In this document: piece by piece, positions 1 through 8,302 of the stretch
Numbering within the stretch: position 1 is the stretch's first letter
Layout of the letters: every line of letters starts with the position of its first letter
Origin: Chryseobacterium oryctis
Lineage (GTDB): Bacteria > Bacteroidota > Bacteroidia > Flavobacteriales > Weeksellaceae
NCBI RefSeq assembly: GCF_025971925.1
Contig: NZ_JAPDHV010000001.1
Coordinates: forward strand, 248,001 to 312,000
Length of the DNA: 64,000 bases
Direction of reading: 5' to 3'
Notes under the pieces: generated by a model
What the model was told of the DNA's origin: nothing
Seen by the model: only the letters and a program-made list of their open reading frames with translations
The model's database searches: none
Translations under genes and position numbers: made by a program

Positions 1-60
1 TCTTCTGTTTCAAAAGAACTGATGGTAAATTTTGTTACCTGCTCTGCCTGTGAGGCGTAA
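1..60 (+). CDS. C-terminal end of a truncated gene
   Basis: Frame 1 is open from the first base and ends at a TAA at 58-60, giving the last 19 residues of a protein that begins before the window. The tail ends VNFVTCSACEA. The ends of the two lectin genes downstream are similar in style (a beta strand followed by a Cys), and the terminator behind this gene shares its core with the one behind the first lectin, so an upstream relative is possible. With so little sequence, no function can be given. Confidence 0.6.
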   Translation, partial: SSVSKELMVNFVTCSACEA

Positions 61-81
61 ATTATTAAAAAAATAAATTTT

Positions 82-113
82 AAAAAACCTGTAAATTATT
101 TTACAGGTTTTTT
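82..113 (+). terminator. Rho-independent terminator
   Basis: The arms AACCTGTAAA and TTTACAGGTT surround a short loop and are followed by a T run. It ends the truncated gene at the window start. The rest of 61-364 is AT-rich and holds only the possible promoter of the next gene. Confidence 0.8.
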
Positions 114-332
114 ATCCAACAGGCCCAAAACACAACTATAACACCTCATGCAGATTAATAATATTATGCAAACCATATTTTTTAAAATAAATTTTTCACA
201 CACTCAAGTATTATTCAATTTGATTTAAAAATTACCAAATATAAACACTTAACAATAAAAAATCATCAACAAAAAACAATTAAAAAATTGAAAATCAATA
301 TTTTAACAAAATTAACTCTAACTTATTTTTTT

Positions 333-340
333 TAAATTCG
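333..340 (+). promoter_or_regulatory. Possible -7 box of the first secreted-protein/lectin unit
   Basis: TAAATTCG differs by one base from the flavobacterial -7 consensus TAnnTTTG and lies 24 nt before the start codon. No TTG was found at the proper -33 spacing. The second copy of the unit has a similar T-run followed by AAATTG upstream. Confidence 0.3.
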
Positions 341-364
341 CAAGAAACCAAAAATTTAGTAAGA

Positions 365-937
365 ATGAAAAAAGTTATTTTATTGATGATAGGGGTATTT
401 TATTGTAGTACAAACGCGCAAGTAGGTATCAATACAAATTCACCAGACCAAAGCTCAGCACTAGACATAACAAGTGATTCAAAAGGAGTATTATTACCCA
501 GGATAAACAATACCGCTTCCATTCAAAAACCAGCCACAGGATTGATTATTTTTGACACTGCAAAAAAATGTTTAAGTCAAAATATAGGTACTCCTACCAC
601 GCCAGACTGGATATGTCTTTCTCCATATGTTTCAAAATTTTTCTACATGCCAAGTGTCGTATTTGATACATCAAATATCAGTACGGGACAAACAAAAGAT
701 TTATATACTCTTTATAAAAATCAGTTTTACAATATTCCTTCAAATGCAAGAAGTACATCAGCTCCAGCTTCAATACCTTTTTTCCCCAGAGCGTCAGATT
801 TACACTATTATGTAACAGGATATGATTCCTCGGTTTTTAAAATCAGAAGCATTAGCGATACAGGAGTTCTGACTTATGATGTACTATCAGCAGCAACACC
901 CGCTTCGTTTATCAATATAGTTTTTGTTGTAAAATAA
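365..937 (+). CDS. Secreted QVGI-type surface protein, copy 1
   Basis: A 190-residue protein of unknown function. An N-terminal signal peptide (MKK, hydrophobic stretch, cleavage near NAQ at residues 17-19) is followed by the segment QVGINTNSPDQSSALDITS and GVLLPRI, an arrangement often seen at the mature end of secreted Bacteroidota proteins. The middle has a Cys pair around a TPTTPDW turn. It lies 9 nt upstream of the lectin gene, so the two are probably cotranscribed, and it has a close full-length paralogue at 2903-3475. No type IX secretion C-terminal domain is visible. A surface or extracellular place is inferred; binding partners cannot be read from sequence. Confidence 0.85.
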   Translation: MKKVILLMIGVFYCSTNAQVGINTNSPDQSSALDITSDSKGVLLPRINNTASIQKPATGLIIFDTAKKCLSQNIGTPTTPDWICLSPYVSKFFYMPSVVFDTSNISTGQTKDLYTLYKNQFYNIPSNARSTSAPASIPFFPRASDLHYYVTGYDSSVFKIRSISDTGVLTYDVLSAATPASFINIVFVVK

Positions 938-946
938 ACAGGTATA

Positions 947-2536
947 ATGAGAAAGAATTATAAAAATACATCATTACTAAGCCTTATTTTAATCACACTT
1001 TCAATATTTGCAAAGGCTCAAACTGATAGCACTGAAGCAGTAAGCATCTATGGATTTTATGCCTACTTCAGTTCACTAAAAAATGTCTCAACAGCGTCGG
1101 AACTTACCATTCAAGGAAACGCATCACACACTTCCACTGGTGTTCAACTCACTCCAAAAATTAAGTCTCAATTCGGAGGTTTATATATTGATAAAAGATC
1201 CGTCACATCTGTGAATGGTTTGCATGTAGAATTTGAATACGATATGAAAGGCGGCGTTCCAGAATCGGGAAAATATGGAGACGGATTATCATTTTTCCTA
1301 TATGACGGAGCAATTACCAATCCTGCAATAGGGGCTCGAGGAGCAGGATTAGGATATTCCTTCAATAGAGCAAATAATAAAAGTTCTGACAAAAGACAAG
1401 CAGGATTAACCGGAGCTTACCTAGGTATTGCTTTGGATCAGTTTGGTAATTTCAAACACAGACGTTTCCAAGGAGAATCCAGAATAAACGGAATTCCGCA
1501 GCAATGGGTGTGGGATATCTCCGAACCAAGTCACATAACATTAAGAGGAGCCAGAGGCAAATCTATTGATTCTAATAAAGGACAGGGTGACGGATTTACG
1601 GGATACCCTTTGCTAATAACCCAATCTACATTAGCTAATGGTTTCGGGAAAAAGCTAAATCCCAATAATGGAAATTTTGAAGACATAAATCTTGCTTCGC
1701 CCCCAAACTTCGAACTAAGAAACCAAAACAATGAATTCAGAAAAGTATACATGGATTTAATTCCACACTTTATCAACGGTACTACCACTGATGGATTTGA
1801 TATTAAAGTTTCTATTCAAAATGGAGAAAATACGTCTCCAATTGATGTAATCAATTATTATCATTACAAAACATCTGTTACTTACATTGAAAACGCAAAT
1901 CCTAAAACCACAGATTATAATGAGTCTGATGACACAGGTGATTCTACAACACATATTTTAAATGCAAATGTCCCTACAAAATTAAAATTAGGTTTTGCAG
2001 CTTCTACAGGTGAATCAGCTCAGCAACACATCATCAGAAACGTAAAATTGACATTGCCTTATTCTGCTATAACTAATGATGACACAATCTCAACATGTAA
2101 AGGTCAACCTGTGCAAATTCCGGTTTTGGAAAATGACATTGCTTACAGAGGTCCTATAAGCATTACAAATCCTCCCATCGCACATAAAGATTATATTGAC
2201 CTGAGAACGTTTAGTTTTGAGAAGGGTCCTGATGAGTCAGATGGTACTCCCGACCTAACTTTATATCGAAAAAAAGTAACTTCTGAAGGAACATGGATCT
2301 TCAATAAAAACACAGGAATTGTAACTTTCATTCCATCAAACGGTTTTACAGGAACAGCAAACATGACCTATTCTGTAAAAGGTTTTACAAAAAAGGATTC
2401 AACCGGAAAAATTACCGAGCCTTTTGGAGATACAGCATATAGATCAATTCCTTCAACAATTACCGTAAATCTAAAAACTACAGGTTGTACATCTGCCGTA
2501 ATTTCAAATAAAATGGTAACTCAAGATATAAAATAA
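947..2536 (+). CDS. Secreted L-type lectin with C-terminal CshA/Ig-like domain, copy 1
   Basis: 529 residues. Residues 1-25 form a signal peptide ending KAQ. From about 30 to 370 the chain matches the L-type (legume-like) lectin fold: FGGLYI, HVEFEYDMKGG, YGDGLSFFLYDG, GLGYSFN and GAYLGIALDQFGNF are the expected strands with the carbohydrate-binding loops. Residues about 375-510 look like a CshA-type or Ig-like fibril repeat (VLENDIAYRGPISI, then GTWIFN, GIVTF and GFTG). The C-terminus has no clear sorting domain. The protein probably binds glycans outside the cell. The partner gene 9 nt upstream and the duplicated copy at 3484-5060 suggest a two-component surface module. Family assignment is good; the ligand is unknown. 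Confidence 0.85.
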   Translation: MRKNYKNTSLLSLILITLSIFAKAQTDSTEAVSIYGFYAYFSSLKNVSTASELTIQGNASHTSTGVQLTPKIKSQFGGLYIDKRSVTSVNGLHVEFEYDMKGGVPESGKYGDGLSFFLYDGAITNPAIGARGAGLGYSFNRANNKSSDKRQAGLTGAYLGIALDQFGNFKHRRFQGESRINGIPQQWVWDISEPSHITLRGARGKSIDSNKGQGDGFTGYPLLITQSTLANGFGKKLNPNNGNFEDINLASPPNFELRNQNNEFRKVYMDLIPHFINGTTTDGFDIKVSIQNGENTSPIDVINYYHYKTSVTYIENANPKTTDYNESDDTGDSTTHILNANVPTKLKLGFAASTGESAQQHIIRNVKLTLPYSAITNDDTISTCKGQPVQIPVLENDIAYRGPISITNPPIAHKDYIDLRTFSFEKGPDESDGTPDLTLYRKKVTSEGTWIFNKNTGIVTFIPSNGFTGTANMTYSVKGFTKKDSTGKITEPFGDTAYRSIPSTITVNLKTTGCTSAVISNKMVTQDIK

Positions 2537-2620
2537 AGGACAAGATCTTGACCAAGTACAACCTCATTAAACAGACAAATTTTATTTATAATTTGTAAAA
2601 AATACAAATCATCTGATATA

Positions 2621-2650
2621 AAAATCCTGTAAATATTTACAGGATTTTTT
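2621..2650 (+). terminator. Rho-independent terminator of the first lectin unit
   Basis: A perfect palindrome (AAAATCCTGTAAAT and its complement) followed by T7. The core CCTGTAAA / TTTACAGG is the same as in the terminator at 82-113. The remainder of 2537-2902 is very AT-rich spacer without a convincing gene; a TAAATTG sequence at 2870-2876 could belong to the promoter of the second unit. Confidence 0.85.
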
Positions 2651-2902
2651 TGTATGCAATAACTCAATTGTTCTATCGCAAAATACAAAAATATGCCAAG
2701 CATAGTTTTTTAATAAATTTTAATTCAATTTTTTTGCATACATAAAAAACTTATTTCTTTTAACAATAAATAAATAATTTGGTTGAAAAAATTAAAAAAT
2801 AAACACAAAAATAAAAACAATAATAGTTTATTATTACTTTTTGTGTAATTTTTTTTATTTGATTTTTTTTAAATTGTTTCTCTAACTCCAAAAAATATTA
2901 AT

Positions 2903-3475
2903 ATGAGCAAGCTTATTTTACTTGTTATCGCATTAATTTGTGGTATCACAAAAGGACAGGTCGGAATTAATACAACATCACCAGATCCAAGTTCAGCATT
3001 AGACGTCACAAGTGATTCAAAAGGATTATTACTTCCCAGAATCAATGATGTCTCTTCTATTCAAGAACCAGCAACAGGATTGATTATTTTTGATATTAAT
3101 AAAAAATGTATCAGCCAAAACGTAGGAACCCCTACCACACCAGATTGGACATGCCTTTCTCCGTATGTTTCAAAATTTTTCTATATGCCAAGTGTGATTT
3201 TTGATACTTCAGCTTTAGCAACAGGACAAACAAAAGATTTATATACTCTTTATAAAAATCAGTTTGAAAACATTCCCTCAAATGCAAGAAATACCTCTTC
3301 GCCAGCAACTATACCTTTTTTTCCAAAAGCGACAGATTTGCATTACTATGTAACAGATTATGATCCCGATGTATTCAAAATCAACAACATTAGCGACACA
3401 GGAATTTTAAATTACGATGTACTGTCAAAGGCAACATCAGCTTCATTTATAAATATTGTTTTTGTTGTAAAATAA
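2903..3475 (+). CDS. Secreted QVGI-type surface protein, copy 2
   Basis: A 190-residue paralogue of the gene at 365-937, the same length with no gap. The signal peptide ends near KGQ at residues 17-19, followed by VGINTTSPDPSSALDVTS and GLLLPRI. The two Cys around the TPTTPDW turn and the long identical stretch SPYVSKFFYMPSV are kept. Differences are mostly conservative, so the protein appears to be under selection rather than decaying. It lies 8 nt upstream of the second lectin. Function unknown; extracellular location inferred from the signal peptide. Confidence 0.85.
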   Translation: MSKLILLVIALICGITKGQVGINTTSPDPSSALDVTSDSKGLLLPRINDVSSIQEPATGLIIFDINKKCISQNVGTPTTPDWTCLSPYVSKFFYMPSVIFDTSALATGQTKDLYTLYKNQFENIPSNARNTSSPATIPFFPKATDLHYYVTDYDPDVFKINNISDTGILNYDVLSKATSASFINIVFVVK

Positions 3476-3483
3476 CAAACATT

Positions 3484-5060
3484 ATGAAAAAAATGATAAA
3501 GGGACATTACTGATAACCCTTACTTTAATTGCGCTTTCAATATTCACAAAAGCCCAGACAGACAGTACAGAAGTAGCGAGTATTTATGGGTTTAATTCTT
3601 ACAGCAACTCATTAATGAATGCCGCATCTGCCTCAGAACTTATTATTCAGGGAAATGCAACTCACACTTCTACGGGAATTCAGCTTACTCCTGCAGAGCC
3701 TTCTCAGTTTGGAGGATTATATATTAATGGTATATCCTTCTCTCCGATAAATGGTTTGCATGTAGAGTTTGAATACGATATGAAAGGAGGAACCTCTTTA
3801 GGTGGCTCTTACGGAGACGGATTATCATTCTTTCTGTATGACGGCTCAATCACTAGCCCTAGTATCGGTTCTCCGGGAGCTGGTTTAGGATACACCTACA
3901 ACAGAACCAATGAACAATTCTCTAATCTTAGAAAAGCAGGATTAACTGGTGCATATTTAGGTATTGCTTTAGATCAGTTTGGTAATTTTAAATATAAACG
4001 TTTTCAGGCGGAATCCAGAGTAAACGGAATCCAACGTTCATCATTTGAACCCATTGAGAACAGCCATGTAACATTAAGAGGAGCTAAAGGACAAACACTT
4101 ACCAACCTCACTTATATGGGGCTAGGTGAAGGCTTTGCGGGGTATCCTGTACTCATCACCAGATCCACCCTGACTAACACCGCCACCTCTGGAAAAGTAT
4201 TACAATCTGATGGAACATTTGCTAATACAACCAACACTTTATCATCAACCTTTAGCTTAAGAAACACCAACAATGAGTTCAGAAAAGTGTATCTGGATTT
4301 GATTCCTCACTTTGAGACCCCAACCTTCGCTAATGGATTTGATGTGAAAGTTGACATCCAAACAGATGCTGACACTCCTCCGATTAATGTGATCAACTAT
4401 TATCATTATAAAACTTCTGTTTTTTATTATGAAAATGCCAATCCTGCGGAGACAGATTACAATAATGATATTGTTGAATCTAGTTCTTTTCCTCGAAATT
4501 TAAATACTACAGTACCATCAGTTTTGAAATTAGGTTTTGCTGCATCTACAGGTCAGTCATACCAAGAGCATATTATCAAAAATGTAAAATTAACACTACC
4601 TTATTCTGCGGTAACCAACGATGATGAAGTATCAACCTGTAAAAATCAATCTGTCCAAATTCCTGTCTTTGACAATGACATTGCCTACAAAGGGCCAATA
4701 AGTATCACAATTCCACCAACCGGAAGCAAAGACAATATCGATTACAAAACATTTAGCTTTACAAAAAATAGCGATACTGACCTTACCTTATACCGAAAAA
4801 AAACAACACCTCAAGGTACATGGAGCTTTAATACAAATACGGGAATTGTAACATTTACTCCTTCAAATGGTTTCACAGGAACCTCAACCATGACCTATTC
4901 TATAAAAGGAAGAACAGTAATAGATTTATTATCCGGAAAAATAATTGAACCTTATGGAGATACAGCATATAGATCTGTTCCTTCAACCATCACTGTAAAA
5001 TTAGAAAATATCGGCTGTAATGTAAAATCAAACAGGATGGTAAGTCAAGGAATAAAATAG
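3484..5060 (+). CDS. L-type lectin copy 2, broken by a -1 shift in a poly-A run after the start codon
   Basis: The ATG at 3484 is followed by seven A (3487-3493), and that frame meets TGA at 3511. With one extra A the gene reads MKKNDKGTLLITL and continues through a complete signal peptide (ALSIFTKAQ) into the mature lectin, aligned residue by residue with copy 1. As it stands the long open frame has its first ATG at 3615, inside the mature domain, which would give a 481-residue protein without export signal. The body has all lectin and CshA/Ig-like segments intact (YGDGLSFFLYDG, AYLGIALDQFGNF, GTWSFN) with no further damage. The shift may be phase variation, transcriptional slippage, a fresh mutation or a homopolymer sequencing error. 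Confidence 0.8.
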
Positions 5061-5071
5061 ATAATCCTTAA

Positions 5072-5107
5072 AACAAAAACCATAGAAAATTCTATGGTTT
5101 TTGTTTT
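5072..5107 (+). terminator. Rho-independent terminator of the second lectin unit
   Basis: Sixteen-base complementary arms (5072-5087 and 5090-5105, core ACCATAGAA / TTCTATGGT) followed by a T-rich stretch. The sequence differs from the terminators at 82 and 2621. Confidence 0.85.
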
Positions 5108-5114
5108 ATATTTG
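5107..5114 (+). promoter_or_regulatory. -7 box of the DUF72 gene
   Basis: TATATTTG matches the flavobacterial TAnnTTTG consensus and gives a leader of about 25 nt. It abuts the preceding terminator. No TTG at -33. Confidence 0.45.
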
Positions 5115-5146
5115 TTAATAAGTTTAATTTTCAAAAACTTCATCAT

Positions 5147-6037
5147 ATGAAATTCGGACAAGTAGAAGACCCTTCAATCATAGATTTTACACTACCAAAA
5201 GATCATCCAAGAACCCAAAAAATTTTAAATCAAAATAAAAAAGGTTTGGAAAACATTGCCATAGGTTGTGCTAAATGGAATAAAACAGATCTAAAAGGAT
5301 TTTACCCAAAAGGAACGAAAGACGAATTGACATATTATGCTACTCAATTCAATTCTATTGAGTTAAACGCTACTTTTTACGGAATGCCAACTCCAGATCA
5401 GGTTCAAACCTGGAAGGATAAAACTCCTGCAGATTTTAAATTTTTTCCGAAAATCACAAACACAGTTTCTCACTTCAGAAGATTAATAAACGTAACAGAT
5501 ACTGTTACTCAGTTTGCTACTTCAGTGATGAATTTTGATGAAAAATTAGGAATGGTTTTTCTACAACTTCATGATAATTTCAAACCAAAAGATTATGACA
5601 GATTAGAAAAATTTGTAAAAGAATGGCCTCAAGAAGTACCTTTAGCTATTGAACTTAGAAATACAGAATGGTTTACCAACGAGGAAATTCTAAATACAAC
5701 TTGTGAACTTTTTGAAGAGTATAATATTACCAATATCATTGTTGATACCGCAGGTAGAAGAGATATGCTTCACATGCGGCTTACCACTCCCAATGCATTT
5801 ATTCGCTATGTAGGAGCTAATGCAGAAAGTGATTATGAGCGACTTGATGATTGGATGAAACACCTTACTCAATGGAAAAAAGAAGGACTCAAGAATTTAT
5901 ATTTCTTTGTACATCAAAATGTAGAAAAAGCCTCACCTCTACTTTCAGCATATTTTATCGAAAAAATGAATAAAGAATGGAAAACCAATCTTAATATTCC
6001 TAAAATGGCTGTAGAAAACACAGGAACCTTATTTTAA
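5147..6037 (+). CDS. DUF72 (YecE-like) protein
   Basis: 296 residues covering a full DUF72 TIM-barrel-like domain. Typical segments are IGCAKWN near residue 40, YATQFNSIELNATFYGMP (about 65-82) with the conserved NATFY, FKFFPKI near 100, VFLQLHDNFKP (about 145) and AIELRNTEWF (about 168). DUF72 proteins are widespread; the biochemical role is not settled. It is a single gene between two terminators and convergent with the next one. Family call sure, function unknown. Confidence 0.9.
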   Translation: MKFGQVEDPSIIDFTLPKDHPRTQKILNQNKKGLENIAIGCAKWNKTDLKGFYPKGTKDELTYYATQFNSIELNATFYGMPTPDQVQTWKDKTPADFKFFPKITNTVSHFRRLINVTDTVTQFATSVMNFDEKLGMVFLQLHDNFKPKDYDRLEKFVKEWPQEVPLAIELRNTEWFTNEEILNTTCELFEEYNITNIIVDTAGRRDMLHMRLTTPNAFIRYVGANAESDYERLDDWMKHLTQWKKEGLKNLYFFVHQNVEKASPLLSAYFIEKMNKEWKTNLNIPKMAVENTGTLF

Positions 6038-6050
6038 GCCCAATAATAAA

Positions 6051-6085
6051 AAAGCTGATGTTACTTTACATCAGCTTTCTATTTT
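6051..6085. terminator. Bidirectional terminator between convergent genes
   Basis: The arms AAAGCTGATGT and ACATCAGCTTT have A-rich DNA on the left and T-rich DNA on the right, so the hairpin can serve both the DUF72 gene and the minus-strand gene ending at 6093. Confidence 0.8.
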
Positions 6086-6092
6086 TATATTT

Positions 6093-6689
6093 TCAATTTA
6101 TTTTCTTTTTTCTAAGAAGTAAAACTAAATTTAGAAACAACAAAAGAAAATCCAAGGTTACCCAAACTCCTAATTTGGTATTTTCATAATTATAGGCTTC
6201 AACCTGCTTTTTAGCTCTGTTAGAAAGCTTTACACTTTGGTTGATATAATTCTGAACTTCTATAATTTGGTCAATATTTTTATTTGGAACTGAATGTTGC
6301 GAGAAATACACCAGATTTTTTTTACCAAGATATCCTACAACCCAATATTCATTTGAGTTATCCATTTTCAGATATTCTGTACGATAATACTCAGGTCGAA
6401 TTTTTCCTATATGTTTCGTATCAAAAGCTCCTTTCGTTGGTTCATCCAACGTAATTACATAAAAATCAATAGTTTGAGGGAGCTTATTAATAAGCTGTAA
6501 TGCTACAGAATCTTTTATAATCCCAATCGTACTTTTTTTGATAAACCAATAAGTGAAAATTGAAATTGAAAAAACAAGCGTTACAATACGAAACAACTTT
6601 GCCCATTCAGCACCTTTACCTGTTTTCACTTTTGACAAAAACAAAGAAAGGATAGAAGTCCAAAAAATGACAAATATGATGAATACCAT
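6093..6689 (-). CDS. Membrane protein of unknown function
   Basis: 198 residues, not recognised. Two hydrophobic segments lie at the N-terminus (about 1-18 and 30-50), then a soluble region of about 120 residues (55-170), then one membrane segment at about 175-192 followed by RKKKIN. The central part, ending in NRAKKQVEAYNYE, probably faces the periplasm or outside. A perfect TAnnTTTG box ends only 4 nt before the ATG, so the gene may have its own leaderless transcript although it follows the HD-domain gene by 39 nt. Confidence 0.7.
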   Translation of the reverse strand: MVFIIFVIFWTSILSLFLSKVKTGKGAEWAKLFRIVTLVFSISIFTYWFIKKSTIGIIKDSVALQLINKLPQTIDFYVITLDEPTKGAFDTKHIGKIRPEYYRTEYLKMDNSNEYWVVGYLGKKNLVYFSQHSVPNKNIDQIIEVQNYINQSVKLSNRAKKQVEAYNYENTKLGVWVTLDFLLLFLNLVLLLRKKKIN

Positions 6690-6693
6690 ACTG

Positions 6694-6701
6694 CAAAGAT
6701 A
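6694..6701 (-). promoter_or_regulatory. -7 box immediately before the start codon at 6689
   Basis: Read on the minus strand this is TATCTTTG, a full match to TAnnTTTG, ending 4 nt before the ATG. Transcription would begin at or next to the start codon. Confidence 0.45.
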
Positions 6702-6728
6702 CTGATTTATGAAGTTTTCAAGAAAATC

Positions 6729-7373
6729 TTACTCAACATTCCACTCTTTATAGAATTGATCGAGAAAATTCAGCATATAATTATGTCTCTCCTCTGCTAT
6801 TTTTTTACCTTCCTGAGTATTCATCAAGTCTTTCAGAAGCAGCAATTTTTCATAAAAATGATTAATCGTTGTACCATTTGATTTTTTATACTCTTCTTTA
6901 GACATATTAAGTTTAGGCTCAATAGAAGGATCATACATCAAGTTATTTTTATAACCTCCAAAATTGAATGTTCTTGCAATTCCTATCGCTCCAATTGCAT
7001 CAACACGGTCCGCATCCTGCACAATCTGAAGCTCAATAGGAGGGTTTTCAGGGGCATTCTCTCTATTCTTAAATGAAATATTTTTAATAATGTATAAAAC
7101 CTTTTCTATAATATCATCCGAAGCATTCTGATTTTCCAAAAAATCACGAGAAACCGTTAAAGCAATACTTTCATCTCCATTATGAAATTTCGGGTCGGCA
7201 ATATCATGAAGTAATGCTGATAACTCAACAACAGCTAAATTACAATCTTCCGTTTCTGCAATTTTTTTTGAAAGCTTCCAAACTCTTTCGATATGGAACC
7301 AATCATGCCCCGCTTCTGCCCCTTCCAATTTTTCTTTTACAAATTCTATCGTATTTTCTATCAGATTCTTCAT
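6729..7373 (-). CDS. HD-domain phosphohydrolase (YedJ-like)
   Basis: 214 residues with the HD superfamily metal site: His23/His27 in GHDWFHIERV, the HD doublet at 56-57 in ALLHDIAD, and the later Asp in VQDADRVDAIGAIG. The order H...HD...D and the length resemble the YedJ group of uncharacterised HD hydrolases. Substrate unknown; phosphomonoester or nucleotide hydrolysis is an inference from the family. It starts 1 nt after the alpha/beta hydrolase stop, so the two are surely cotranscribed. Confidence 0.85.
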   Translation of the reverse strand: MKNLIENTIEFVKEKLEGAEAGHDWFHIERVWKLSKKIAETEDCNLAVVELSALLHDIADPKFHNGDESIALTVSRDFLENQNASDDIIEKVLYIIKNISFKNRENAPENPPIELQIVQDADRVDAIGAIGIARTFNFGGYKNNLMYDPSIEPKLNMSKEEYKKSNGTTINHFYEKLLLLKDLMNTQEGKKIAEERHNYMLNFLDQFYKEWNVE

Positions 7374-7374
7374 T

Positions 7375-8214
7375 TTATATCAATTCATTTAAAATAATAT
7401 TCCAAAGCTTTTTGTTATAGCTTCTAAAAAAATTCACATGTCCTATTTCTCCTTTTTCAGATTCAGTCGTTTTAACGAGTCTGTAAGTAGGTTGTAAATT
7501 GTGATAAGTGTCATTCAGGAGACTTTTCACTCCTTTTTCAGTCAGCCAAACATCATCTTCCGCACGAATAACAAATACTTTTTGATTCAAATTTTTAGAA
7601 TAATCATCAATTTTCTCCAGTAATCCGTTGGTCGATTTCTTGTTTAAAATTAAGGTTCTCCAGTCATATGCACAATTTTTGGGGAGACTTTCTCCAAGCC
7701 CAAACCAATGTGCAGGAAAATACCCTAATAATCTTGTAGTTAAAGGCTGAACAATCCCAAAACCTAAATATGCTTCAATTTTCGTTCTGAATTTCAAGTG
7801 TCCGACAAAAGCATTTTGAGTTCCGACAAAAATAAATTCATTGAAAATTTCAGCATCTTCATTCATCCCTAAAATCAAAGCACCAACAGAATGTCCTAAA
7901 CAATATTTTTCATAATCGGGAAACTCAGTTTTAATATAATCTGTTAAACTTTTAAAATCTTTAGAGCCCCAAATTCTCATCGATGCATTAAAACCTTTCA
8001 TTTTTTCAGGCTTTGAAAGCCCGATTCCTCTATAATCATAAGTAATAATCGTAAAACCATTCTCTGAAAAAAACTGAGCAAAAGAAAAATAAATCTGTTG
8101 CTTCACTCCAGTTGCTGAGTTTATCAACAATAATTTTTTATTGCTTTTTTGAGGCAAAAAAAGATGTGCAGTGATGGCAATATTATCGTGAGTCGTAAGA
8201 ATCAACTTTTCCAT
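7375..8214 (-). CDS. Alpha/beta hydrolase
   Basis: 279 residues with the full catalytic set of the alpha/beta fold: the nucleophile elbow GHSVG with Ser109, an acid in RAEDDVW, and a late His in GEIGHVNFF. An early YDYRGIGLS motif matches serine hydrolases that act on acyl esters. No signal peptide, so cytoplasmic. First gene of a pair with the HD hydrolase. Substrate unknown. Confidence 0.85.
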   Translation of the reverse strand: MEKLILTTHDNIAITAHLFLPQKSNKKLLLINSATGVKQQIYFSFAQFFSENGFTIITYDYRGIGLSKPEKMKGFNASMRIWGSKDFKSLTDYIKTEFPDYEKYCLGHSVGALILGMNEDAEIFNEFIFVGTQNAFVGHLKFRTKIEAYLGFGIVQPLTTRLLGYFPAHWFGLGESLPKNCAYDWRTLILNKKSTNGLLEKIDDYSKNLNQKVFVIRAEDDVWLTEKGVKSLLNDTYHNLQPTYRLVKTTESEKGEIGHVNFFRSYNKKLWNIILNELI

Positions 8215-8302
8215 AGGTTTAAAAGAAAAAATCCACTATAAGAGTGGAAATTTACGTATAATTTTATGTTACATTTTAAACTTTCAATATGTAGCAAATA
8301 GC

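Larger units (their letters stand above)
365..5060. repeat. Tandem duplication of a two-gene unit
   Basis: The pair 365-937 plus 947-2536 is repeated in the same order and strand as 2903-3475 plus 3484-5060. By eye, most residues of the 190-residue protein are identical between copies, and the lectins align along their full length with several small insertions. The gap between partner genes is 9 or 8 nt in both units. Confidence 0.9.

Noticed and set aside
365-5060. Type IX secretion C-terminal sorting domain on the lectins
   Set aside because: The C-termini lack the conserved strands and Lys-rich end of that domain.
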